Positions 44,343-51,900 of a stretch of DNA of 64,000 nucleotides are shown here, in pieces; position 1 is the first letter of the stretch, and each line of letters begins with the position of its first letter. Origin of the DNA: Clostridium estertheticum. GTDB taxonomy: Bacteria > Bacillota > Clostridia > Clostridiales > Clostridiaceae. The stretch lies in assembly GCF_011065935.2 (NCBI RefSeq), contig NZ_JAAMNH020000001.1, positions 3,927,001 to 3,991,000 of the forward strand, given 5' to 3'. Position numbers and translations under genes: made by a program. The notes under the pieces are model-generated. The model had not been told where the DNA came from. It did not search any database and saw nothing but the letters and a program-made list of their open reading frames with translations.

Positions 44343-44984
44343 TTAAAAACCGAAATCCTCACCAATTACAACTACTGTAATATCAGTTCTCATAGGCTTT
44401 CTTTTAATTACAGAATAAATCCTACAGGCTCTAGTATCCGCTCTGCAGTCGCTACAAACTCCAGTTTTAGTACAAGGATTTGGCATATCTAGTCTCTTAC
44501 AATTCATTGGTGCCGCAATTTGTTCTAGTCTTTCAAAAGCAGAAGCTTCATTTTTACAAATTTTATTAACACCCACTACAACAATGACTTTTTTGGGTCC
44601 AAAGCTCATTGCCGCCACTCTATTCCCTACTCCATCAATGTTTACAAGTTCGCCCTCTAAAGTTACAGCATTAGAACTGCATAAAAAAACATCAGAAAGG
44701 AGCTCCCCCCTCATGGTTTCCATTTTTTCCTCTAATGATAAAGTCGGGTCACCATGATCTAATACATGTCCTCCCACTGACTTTACCTTTTCCTGTATAC
44801 CAAGTTTTTTTACAGTCATGGATCCACCAAAACCTACTCGGTCACCCTTATGTACGCTATTCATTATAAATTCTGAAGCTTCCTCACCACTTTTGCAATA
44901 AAGAGCTGAAAAACCATTCTTTTTAAGAACATCTACTGTTTTTAAACCTATGGTCTCATTGTGCCAATTATGAATCTCTTTCAT
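44343..44984 (-). CDS. LUD-domain protein (LutC/YkgG-like)
   Basis: 213 residues. The LUD domain is seen in KGDRVGFGGSMTVKKLG, then LCSSNAVTLEGELVNIDGVGNRVAAM and FGPKKVIVVVGVNKI. Cys residues (CTKTGVCSDCRADTRACR near 177-193) may bind a metal. LutC takes part in lactate utilisation; this clostridial form usually stands alone and its role is unclear. It is upstream of the riboswitch and independent of it, divergent from the HxlR gene. Confidence 0.85.
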   Translation of the reverse strand: MKEIHNWHNETIGLKTVDVLKKNGFSALYCKSGEEASEFIMNSVHKGDRVGFGGSMTVKKLGIQEKVKSVGGHVLDHGDPTLSLEEKMETMRGELLSDVFLCSSNAVTLEGELVNIDGVGNRVAAMSFGPKKVIVVVGVNKICKNEASAFERLEQIAAPMNCKRLDMPNPCTKTGVCSDCRADTRACRIYSVIKRKPMRTDITVVVIGEDFGF

Positions 44985-45182
44985 TTTTTTCCCCTCTTTT
45001 CAAAAATACTTTACATTAATTATATGTTTATTATACCTCTTAAGAATAAAAATTACTAAAGCTTATTCAAATTGATTTTACACATATATTGGATGGGATT
45101 TATATTATTGAAATATTGCATATAAAATATATCAATGATATAATTATAAATAGTAAAGGTTTTTTAATCAAGTACTCACTTA

Positions 45183-45248
45183 TAAGTCACTTAGTATCCT
45201 AAGTGACTTAATAGTAACTTAGGATACTAATTTAATTAGTATTATAAT
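45183..45248 (+). promoter_or_regulatory. Two overlapping inverted repeats and -10 before the HxlR gene
   Basis: IR1: TAAGTCACTTAG and CTAAGTGACTTA (45183-45194, 45199-45210, 12 bp). IR2: TTAGTATCCTAAGT and ACTTAGGATACTAA (45191-45204, 45217-45230, 14 bp). They share one arm, so only one can form at a time. TATAAT is at 45243-45248. A natural operator for the downstream regulator; the rest of 44985-45286 has no gene. Confidence 0.6.
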
Positions 45249-45286
45249 AACAGTTATCCTATCCAGAGGGAAACTAGGAGGTAATC

Positions 45287-45646
45287 ATGGGAGATAAACC
45301 AATGAAAATAAATAATAAAGAATACAGTTGTGCCATAGAGTTAACACTGGATATTATAGGTGGAAAATGGAAGCCAATTATTCTTTGGAAATTAGCAAAA
45401 AATGATGTATTAAGATTTAGCGAATTGAAGCGGTCTATGGGTGGCATAACACAAAAAATGCTAACACAACAGCTTAGAGAATTGGAAGCATATGAAATGG
45501 TTCATAGAAAAGTATATGCGGAAGTTCCTCCTAAAGTAGAATACTCTTTAACAAAACAAGGCAAAAGTGTAATGCCTATACTAGATGTTATGTGTAAGTG
45601 GGGAACAGATTATTTTGAAAGTGTTGTTTCTGACAAAGAAGAATAA
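45287..45646 (+). CDS. HxlR-family winged-helix transcriptional regulator
   Basis: 119 residues: C16 followed by ELTLDIIGGKWKPIILWKL, then FSELKRSMGGITQKMLTQQL and KVEYSLTKQGKSVMPIL, the signature of HxlR repressors, which respond to electrophiles or to metabolites. The conserved Cys near the start is a likely redox sensor. AGGAGGT precedes ATG 45287. Likely autoregulated through the inverted repeats upstream; it diverges from the LUD gene. Confidence 0.9.
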   Translation: MGDKPMKINNKEYSCAIELTLDIIGGKWKPIILWKLAKNDVLRFSELKRSMGGITQKMLTQQLRELEAYEMVHRKVYAEVPPKVEYSLTKQGKSVMPILDVMCKWGTDYFESVVSDKEE

Positions 45647-45654
45647 TTTTTTAT

Positions 45655-45682
45655 AAAAAAGAGTGGATTTTCACTCTTTTTT
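45655..45682 (+). terminator. Terminator of the HxlR gene
   Basis: AAAAAAGAGTG pairs with CACTCTTTTTT over GATTTT. Confidence 0.7.
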
Positions 45683-45836
45683 TGATTTTTTAAAATTATA
45701 CATGCTAGCAGTATAAAAGGCTTACTTATTAAGTATTTGAAATAAACATATGTTTTAACTTTTGGGGCATATTAATTATATAAAATGTGATTTTATAATC
45801 ATTTTAGCAATTATATTTCTAAAAGGAGTGATTTTT

Positions 45837-46187
45837 TTGAATATAACAAGTATCTCTTTAGCCTATATATTCTTTGGAATTTCTATAATAGCCTTTGTAT
45901 TTTTCTTATATTACAAATTTCTAGTAATTAGCACTGGTGCTAATAGTAAAAGACGAGATAAAATTATTGGCTCTATGAAAGACCCTGACAATTGGAGACA
46001 TAGGAATAATATCATGGCTTTTATTTCTCTCTTTTGGGCTTTGGTCTCACAAGCTGCTTTTATTTATTTGAAATTTTTCAATAAGTCAGGATTAATTTCA
46101 ATTATATATGTTTTTGTGTATATAGCAGTTGTTGTATTAAGTGTTTCAGTATTTATTAAGAAGAACAAGCTTGTGGGTAGTAAATAA
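45837..46187 (+). CDS. Small membrane protein with three helices, unknown function
   Basis: 116 residues. Helices at about 5-30 (SLAYIFFGISIIAFVFFLYY), 55-75 (FISLFWALVSQAAFIYL) and 88-108 (IIYVFVYIAVVVLSVSVFI), with short charged connectors. AAGGAG six bases before TTG 45837 decides the start. An upstream in-frame ATG at 45762 has no ribosome binding site. No family recognised; it does not overlap its neighbours. Confidence 0.6.
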   Translation: MNITSISLAYIFFGISIIAFVFFLYYKFLVISTGANSKRRDKIIGSMKDPDNWRHRNNIMAFISLFWALVSQAAFIYLKFFNKSGLISIIYVFVYIAVVVLSVSVFIKKNKLVGSK

Positions 46188-46198
46188 TTTATTCTATT

Positions 46199-46252
46199 AA
46201 AAAGAGTTGTAACAAAGCAGAAATTAATTTCTATTTTGTTACAACTCTTTTT
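46199..46252. terminator. Bidirectional terminator
   Basis: AAAGAGTTGTAACAAA and TTTGTTACAACTCTTT pair perfectly over 16 bases, flanked by A- and T-runs. It separates convergent genes. Confidence 0.88.
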
Positions 46253-46276
46253 TTATAAATTATCCACAGTATTAAT

Positions 46277-46894
46277 TTAAATACTGCTACTATTTTGCAA
46301 AACCTCAATAAAGCTTTTAATAATCTGCGCTGTGAAACCCCATATTATATAGTCATTATATTCATAAAAATATTCATCCATATACCCTTTTCTAAAATTA
46401 TAGTCTTTCCCACCATTTATTAAATGAAAGGGAAAACCGTCTTGATTTACAGGTCCTATTTCCATTTTATAAAGCAGTGGCTCATTCTCCAAAAAGAATT
46501 TTAATGGAACTTTAAATATGTGATTTACTTCATCAACGCTTGGGTTTATTTGTCCATATTTAAGTTTTCCAACAAATGCATACATTATATTTCCATAGGG
46601 GCTTATATAATAATCCATGTCTCCTATAACCTCAATTTGATCTCTTTCTAAATTTAATTCTTCCATGGTTTCTCTTATAGAAGTTTCCCTTGGGTTCTCA
46701 TCTTCTTCCACTTTTCCACCAGGCAGGCAGACATCTCCTGGCTGACTCCTTAATTTAAGAGCACGCACCTCAAATATCAGGTCTAATTCTCCAGCCTCAT
46801 CCTCCATAAGTAATATCATAACTGCACTTTCTTTAAATTGGCCTATTGGCTTAGAATTTCTATTTTTAAATATTTGTTCTATCTTATTTCTCAT
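46277..46894 (-). CDS. NUDIX hydrolase, CoA pyrophosphatase type
   Basis: 205 residues. The Nudix box is intact: GGKVEEDENPRETSIRE and TMEELN following, and the upstream motif LKLRSQPGDVCLPGG is the UPF0035-type signature of CoA diphosphatases, which trim CoA to phosphopantetheine. ATG 46894 is preferred over the upstream TTG 46909, which lies within the ribosome binding site GGTGG. Confidence 0.86.
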   Translation of the reverse strand: MRNKIEQIFKNRNSKPIGQFKESAVMILLMEDEAGELDLIFEVRALKLRSQPGDVCLPGGKVEEDENPRETSIRETMEELNLERDQIEVIGDMDYYISPYGNIMYAFVGKLKYGQINPSVDEVNHIFKVPLKFFLENEPLLYKMEIGPVNQDGFPFHLINGGKDYNFRKGYMDEYFYEYNDYIIWGFTAQIIKSFIEVLQNSSSI

Positions 46895-46983
46895 TTTAAT
46901 CACCACCAAATTATATTCAAATTAATAATATCACACTGAATAGTTTATTAAAACAATTTATCGGTGCATAATTTATATTCTGG

Positions 46984-46992
46984 TGATATAAT
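46984..46992 (+). promoter_or_regulatory. Extended -10 promoter of the MFS gene
   Basis: TGATATAAT (TATAAT at 46987-46992), about 70 bases before ATG 47062. Confidence 0.45.
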
Positions 46993-47061
46993 TGTAACTA
47001 TAATACAATCTAGTTATTTTTATGTATTTAAATGAGTTTGTTTTTACAAGGGGGATAAAAA

Positions 47062-48321
47062 ATGAAGAGAATATCAGCATTACTTGATCCTTATAGAGGA
47101 TTACCCAAAGAAATATATGTAATTTTTGTTTCAAGAATTATAAATGCTATGGGCTGCTTTGTCATGCCATTACTTACCCTTATTCTTACAGAAAAAATTG
47201 GGTTGTCTAAGGAGATCTCAGGAGCTTACATTAGTGTATCTGGATTATTATTTATGCCTGCAGCTATTATTGGTGGTAAGTTAACTGATATTATTGGCAG
47301 GAAAAAAGTTATTATTATATTTGATTTCTTATCTGCAATGCTGTATATTGTTTGTGGATTTATGAACCCATCTATAAATATGATTTACGTATTAATGATT
47401 GCCTCTATGAGTATGGCTATAGCTGGTCCAGCTCATGACGCCCTTATAGCCGATTTAACTACCCCTAAAAATAGGGATGGTGCTTATGCGTTATCTTATA
47501 TGGGTTGGAATATTGGGTTCGCCATAGGTCCAATCATTGGTGGACTTCTCTATGAAAATTATTTACCACTTATATTTATAGGGGATGCAGTAACTGCACT
47601 TATATCCCTTAGTTTAATATTTATTTTCATCAAAGAAACTATACATCTTACAAAACAAGAGGTTACAGGGGAAGGTAGACATTTAGAAACCAGAGAAGAA
47701 GGAACCATAATATCTGTGTTATTAAAAAGACCAATTCTCATATATTTTGCAATATGCACTTTGGGATACAATTTTGTTTATTCCCAGTGGTCGTTTATGA
47801 TGCCCATACACTCAGCTCAAAATTTTTTAAGCCTGGGCGCCAAATATTATGGTTTAATGGCTGGATTTAATGGATTAATAGTTATGTTTTTTACTCCACT
47901 TATAACTAAAATGTCAGAAAACACGAAACATATTAGAAAGATGATTTATGGAGGTCTTTTATATGCATTTGGATTTGGCATGCTAGGCATTTTAAATACA
48001 CTACCTTTCTTTTTTGTATCTGTTTTCATATTTACTTTAGGTGAAATTATTTTATCAATAAGTATTGCACCCTTTATTGCAAATCACACACCTATGTCCC
48101 ATAGAGGTAGAATGAATGCCGTTCTTCCCATAATCTTTGGCATGGGCTATACTCTAGGACCCATAACCATGGGCAAAGCCTTAGGATATATCAGTATAGA
48201 ATCTGCCTGGCTCATTTTAGGTATGATAGCCTTTATATCATCGATATTTATGTGTATGCTTGAAAAGTATGACGAAAAAGAAAAGAAAAAGAAAAGAGAT
48301 ATTTTCACCATCGTCGGCTAA
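47062..48321 (+). CDS. MFS transporter
   Basis: 419 residues with 12 predicted helices. The MFS loop 2-3 signature is GGKLTDIIGRKKVIII, and GWNIGFAIGPIIGGLLYE is the helix 5 motif. Charged Lys-rich C-terminus (EKKKKKRD). The drug-like or metabolite cargo is not identifiable. GGGGG precedes ATG 47062. Confidence 0.88.
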   Translation: MKRISALLDPYRGLPKEIYVIFVSRIINAMGCFVMPLLTLILTEKIGLSKEISGAYISVSGLLFMPAAIIGGKLTDIIGRKKVIIIFDFLSAMLYIVCGFMNPSINMIYVLMIASMSMAIAGPAHDALIADLTTPKNRDGAYALSYMGWNIGFAIGPIIGGLLYENYLPLIFIGDAVTALISLSLIFIFIKETIHLTKQEVTGEGRHLETREEGTIISVLLKRPILIYFAICTLGYNFVYSQWSFMMPIHSAQNFLSLGAKYYGLMAGFNGLIVMFFTPLITKMSENTKHIRKMIYGGLLYAFGFGMLGILNTLPFFFVSVFIFTLGEIILSISIAPFIANHTPMSHRGRMNAVLPIIFGMGYTLGPITMGKALGYISIESAWLILGMIAFISSIFMCMLEKYDEKEKKKKRDIFTIVG

Positions 48322-48360
48322 ACATATAATTTCATGTTCTTTTAAAATTAATAGTATTTT

Positions 48361-48583
48361 TTTCTTATATTATGCTAACAAAAGTATATATTGCGTGGAA
48401 TGCATTGGAGCAAGCTTAGTAATTCTTAACTAAATTTTGTGAAAGATACGTTAAGAAAAGTTCATGTTTGAGCGCAGCGAGTTTGAACTTTTTAGTATCT
48501 TTCACAAAATTTTGTTTAGAATTACTTAGCGAAGCGACTGTATTCCTAGCAATATATACCTTTCGTTATAGCATAATATAAGA
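48361..48583. repeat. Dispersed long palindrome, copy B (about 223 bp)
   Basis: Outer arms TTTCTTATATTATGCTA and TAGCATAATATAAGAAA flank the core arms AAAAGTATATATTGC and GCAATATATACCTTT. The middle repeats the copy A elements GAAAGATACGTTAAGAAAAG, TTTGAGCG and GCGAGTTT. It fills most of the gap before the carboxypeptidase gene; otherwise 48322-48720 holds only the promoter. Confidence 0.8.
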
Positions 48584-48634
48584 AAAAACTCTTAATTTCA
48601 AATAATGTTATAATTAGCCATTATTCAATGTACC

Positions 48635-48663
48635 TTGTTCTTAATATATTAAAATGATATACT
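48635..48663 (+). promoter_or_regulatory. Promoter of the carboxypeptidase gene
   Basis: TTGTTC (48635-48640), 17 bases, TATACT (48658-48663) with an extended TGA element. Confidence 0.65.
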
Positions 48664-48720
48664 AATTTTGTGTTTATCAGTAGATAAATATAAAATTTAA
48701 CGTAAATGGAGAGATGAAAA

Positions 48721-49980
48721 TTGAAAAGAATAAACAGACTTTTATTATTTGCACTAGTATTTACACTAATTTTTTCTACAACTGTTTTTGCTGCTGTTAA
48801 ACCGCCGGAATTAATTGGTAAAGCTGCTATTTCTGTAGATATAGATACTAAAGAAATTATTTACACTAAAAACATTGATAATAAGATGTACCCTGCAAGT
48901 ATTACTAAGCTTATTACAGCCTTGCTACTTGCTGAAAATAAGAAATCAACTGACAATTTGACCTATACAGCATCTGCAAAAGCACAACCAGCTTTTTCTT
49001 ATAACCTAAATATTCATCCTGTAGCAGTGGGTGATACTATGTCCGCTGACAACGTAATGGATGGACTTCTTCTTTATTCTGGAAATGATATCGCATATAT
49101 GATTGCAGATAACGTTGGTGGAAATGAAGTTAATTTTGCTAAAATGATGAATGCCGAGGCTGCGAAGCTAGGAATGAAAGGCTCTCACTTTATCACCCCA
49201 AATGGCTTGGATGATAAAAATGATCAACATTTTACAACCCCTTATGACTTAACTATATTAGGTAGAGCTGCTTACAAAAACGATAGAGTACGGGAATCTA
49301 TGGCTAAAAAAACTAGCAAAATAAAATCTACTAATGGCCCTGAAGCTATTGTTGAAAATAGAAATAAACTCCTTGGGGTAGATGGTAACATAGGTGGTAA
49401 AACTGGCTATACAATAAAAGCTGGAAGATGTTTAGTTTCTATATACGAACGTAACGGTCGCCATATTATAGGCGTTGTTATGAATTCTGAGAATGACCCA
49501 AAAGATACAAAAGTCTTTGAGGATATGCAAAAACTAATTGACTGGAGTTATGCCGCTAAAAAAGATGTACTTGTTAAAAAAGATACTGTAGTAAAAACAA
49601 TCTCTTCATCCTATAAGGTTATTCCATTCATAGGACCAGAAAGAATAGTTAATATTCCATTAGAGTCAAAAGAAGACGTGACTTCTTATACTAATGATGT
49701 CAAACCAGAAACTATTGTTAGTGCTAAGGGCATAAATCCGTGGAAGCTTAGTAAAGATACCTCTGTTGGGACTTTAGATTATAAACAAAGAGACTCTCAA
49801 AAGAGCTACAAGTTATATCCAATGATTTCAAAATCTACTCTTATTAAAGACAACATAGTAATATATTCCATTGTTGGTATTTTACTGGTTGTGGTTTTAG
49901 CTTTAATTGTGTTACTAATTTCTTCAATTAGAAGACGTAAAAACCGTGGTGGTAGAAGAATGAGTTTTAAAAGGAGATAA
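48721..49980 (+). CDS. D-alanyl-D-alanine carboxypeptidase (PBP5/DacF family)
   Basis: 419 residues. Signal peptide, then SxxK (S60-ITK63), a SGN motif (YSGNDIAYM), KTG (GGKTGYTIKAG) and a PBP5-like C-terminal domain with a transmembrane helix (IVIYSIVGILLVVVLALIVLL) and an Arg-rich tail. It trims peptidoglycan peptides. Start TTG 48721 (GGAGAG upstream). The ArsR gene follows after 3 bases. Confidence 0.92.
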   Translation: MKRINRLLLFALVFTLIFSTTVFAAVKPPELIGKAAISVDIDTKEIIYTKNIDNKMYPASITKLITALLLAENKKSTDNLTYTASAKAQPAFSYNLNIHPVAVGDTMSADNVMDGLLLYSGNDIAYMIADNVGGNEVNFAKMMNAEAAKLGMKGSHFITPNGLDDKNDQHFTTPYDLTILGRAAYKNDRVRESMAKKTSKIKSTNGPEAIVENRNKLLGVDGNIGGKTGYTIKAGRCLVSIYERNGRHIIGVVMNSENDPKDTKVFEDMQKLIDWSYAAKKDVLVKKDTVVKTISSSYKVIPFIGPERIVNIPLESKEDVTSYTNDVKPETIVSAKGINPWKLSKDTSVGTLDYKQRDSQKSYKLYPMISKSTLIKDNIVIYSIVGILLVVVLALIVLLISSIRRRKNRGGRRMSFKRR

Positions 49981-49983
49981 ACG

Positions 49984-50271
49984 ATGAATAAAGATTTTCA
50001 GCAATATACAGAAATCGCAGAATTATTAAAAGCTCTTGCCCATCCTGTGAGAATATGTATTATCAGAGGGCTTATGAACAAGGGAAGTTGCAATGTTAGC
50101 TATATGCAGGATTGCCTAAACCTTCCTCAATCCACCATTTCTCAACACCTTCAAAAACTAAAAGCTTTAGGAATTATCCAAGGTGAAAGAAATGGACTAC
50201 AAATTAATTATAAAATTTGTAATCAGACCATAATAAATATAGTTAATGCAATGTTTCCTGATGAACCTTAA
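49984..50271 (+). CDS. ArsR-family transcriptional regulator
   Basis: 95 residues with a winged-helix: ELLKALAHPVRICIIRGLM, then LNLPQSTISQHLQKLKALGII. Cys at 25, 37, 44 and 74 may sense metal or redox, but no classic ArsR CVC is present. AGGAG overlaps the end of the carboxypeptidase; the two form one transcript. Confidence 0.88.
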   Translation: MNKDFQQYTEIAELLKALAHPVRICIIRGLMNKGSCNVSYMQDCLNLPQSTISQHLQKLKALGIIQGERNGLQINYKICNQTIINIVNAMFPDEP

Positions 50272-50284
50272 CTCAAATTTATCA

Positions 50285-50324
50285 AAAGGCACGTAGTACT
50301 AAAAACTTAGTACTACGTGCCTTT
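50285..50324 (+). terminator. Strong terminator of the carboxypeptidase-ArsR operon
   Basis: AAAGGCACGTAGTACTAA pairs perfectly with TTAGTACTACGTGCCTTT over AAAC, 18 bp. Confidence 0.8.
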
Positions 50325-50342
50325 GTCATAGTAGTCTACAAG

Positions 50343-50528
50343 AAAAGTATATATTGCTACAAATGCGTTCACTTCGCCAAGTAATTCTACAATTTATTTT
50401 ATTTATTGCTGCTAAAACCCACAAACTCGCTACGCTCAAACATGTGGGTTTCTTCACGTAGCTATAAATAAAATAAATTGTGAATTACTACGGTTTGTTC
50501 AGACGCATTTTACGTAATATATACTTTT
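50343..50528. repeat. Dispersed long palindrome, copy C (186 bp), opposite orientation
   Basis: Outer arms AAAAGTATATATTGC (50343-50357) and GTAATATATACTTTT (50514-50528). The central AAACTCGCTACGCTCAAACA is the reverse of the centre of copies A and B. Gap 50272-50658 holds otherwise only the two terminators. Confidence 0.8.
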
Positions 50529-50575
50529 GTTAGCATCCTATGAGAAAAAGCATTACATTGGGACGCTCTAAACAA

Positions 50576-50618
50576 CTTAGGGAAACATAACAATTAAGAA
50601 TTGTTATGTTTCCCTAAG
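50576..50618 (-). terminator. Terminator of the EamA transporter gene
   Basis: CTTAGGGAAACATAACAATT pairs perfectly with its inverse over AAG, 20 bp. Confidence 0.8.
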
Positions 50619-50658
50619 GGTAGTTTTTAGTTCTTTTGCAAGGCACGCAAGAGAAATT

Positions 50659-51558
50659 TCATACCCTCTTAAGTTTTCTGAAGTTAAACAACTTTCCATC
50701 CAAACTTACTAAAGTTACTCCCACTATTATGACAATGCACCCTACTACCTGCCAAACTGTAACAACTTCATGAAGTATGATTCCAGCTGCAACTAAACTC
50801 ATAATAGGTTGTAAATTTATATATGTAGTAATGACAGTTGCCCCAAGGTCTTTTAGACAATGGACATACATTACATATCCTATGCAAGAGCAAAAAATAG
50901 ATAAAAATATTAGATTTAAAACAACTTTTGTAGACGGAATTTGAAGTGGACTAAAAAACAGAGAAGGACTAAGAAATAAGGATCCCCACATGATTTCATA
51001 AGTAGTTATTGTGATAACCTTATAATTTCCCTTAAAGCTACTACAAACCATATTATAAATAACCCAGGCGAACACTGCTCCAAGTGCCATCAAGTCTCCT
51101 ATATTCCCTTTTGATAATAAGCTTACTCTTTGCTTAGATGCAATTATTATTATAATACCAACTAAACTTAAGGTAGCACCAAATATTTTTCCATATGTAA
51201 GTTTTTCTTTATATATTATTCTTTGAGAAAATATAGTGAATACAGGTATAGTAGCAATTAAAATTGCCACATTTGATGCAGAGGTGTACGCTACAGAATA
51301 GTTTTCAAATATAAAATATATGGCCACTCCAAAAAGCCCGCCCAGTGCAAATTTTAATTTGTCCACTTTTAAAACTTTTTCTTCTGGAAATTTCACTTTT
51401 AATATTATAAATAAAATAATTGAGGCTAACGCAAATCTATAAAATGCTGATAATGTAGGACTTACCTCTTGTGATACAACCTTTATGCTTAAATAAGATA
51501 AGCTCCATATAAACATTAAGATTATTGCCATTACATGAGATATTCTTTTGTTTGTCAA
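50659..51558 (-). CDS. EamA/DMT-family transporter
   Basis: 299 residues with ten hydrophobic helices in two EamA repeats (SHVMAIILMFIWSLSYLSIK; DLMALGAVFAWVIYNMVCS). Family members export amino acids or metabolites. Start TTG 51558 has GGGGAGTGATATA before it. An upstream frame extends to 51612 but would cover the hairpin at 51599-51640 and has no ribosome binding site. Confidence 0.85.
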   Translation of the reverse strand: MTNKRISHVMAIILMFIWSLSYLSIKVVSQEVSPTLSAFYRFALASIILFIILKVKFPEEKVLKVDKLKFALGGLFGVAIYFIFENYSVAYTSASNVAILIATIPVFTIFSQRIIYKEKLTYGKIFGATLSLVGIIIIIASKQRVSLLSKGNIGDLMALGAVFAWVIYNMVCSSFKGNYKVITITTYEIMWGSLFLSPSLFFSPLQIPSTKVVLNLIFLSIFCSCIGYVMYVHCLKDLGATVITTYINLQPIMSLVAAGIILHEVVTVWQVVGCIVIIVGVTLVSLDGKLFNFRKLKRV

Positions 51559-51598
51559 TATATCACTCCCCTTATTTTTCTTTACCGCGCATAAAAAC

Positions 51599-51640
51599 AA
51601 ATAACAAGTCAACCTGCAAATCTATTTTGACTTGTTATTT
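51599..51640. terminator. Hairpin in the leader of the EamA gene
   Basis: AAATAACAAGTCAA pairs perfectly with TTGACTTGTTATTT (14 bp, 14-base loop), with T-runs in both directions. It stands upstream of the minus-strand gene, not downstream of any gene, so it may be an attenuator. Confidence 0.5.
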
Positions 51641-51643
51641 GTT

Positions 51644-51685
51644 TTATACTCTAAATATCATTATACTCTAAATATCATTATACTC
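51644..51685. repeat. 17-base tandem repeat, 2.5 copies
   Basis: TTATACTCTAAATATCA occurs at 51644-51660 and 51661-51677 and starts a third time (TTATACTC). It lies upstream of the PEPCK-like gene promoter. Confidence 0.6.
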
Positions 51686-51769
51686 AGAATTTCCCAAAAT
51701 TACACTATATTTTTATTTCAAATATCCTGTCAAAATAATATGTAAGATATGGTTTTTGCAATTTTATCA

Positions 51770-51798
51770 TTGTCAATATTGCATTTCTAGAGTATTAT
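51770..51798 (+). promoter_or_regulatory. Promoter of the PEPCK-like gene
   Basis: TTGTCA (51770-51775), 17 bases, TATTAT (51793-51798). With a start near 51805, a 96-base leader precedes the TTG 51901 start. Confidence 0.7.
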
Positions 51799-51900
51799 AG
51801 TATAGTATTGAAATATATTCTGTTGTTTATGATAATATCCACACCTATAAATTTCATTTTATTAACTATAATTTTTGTACTAACCTATGGAGGTGTCAAT

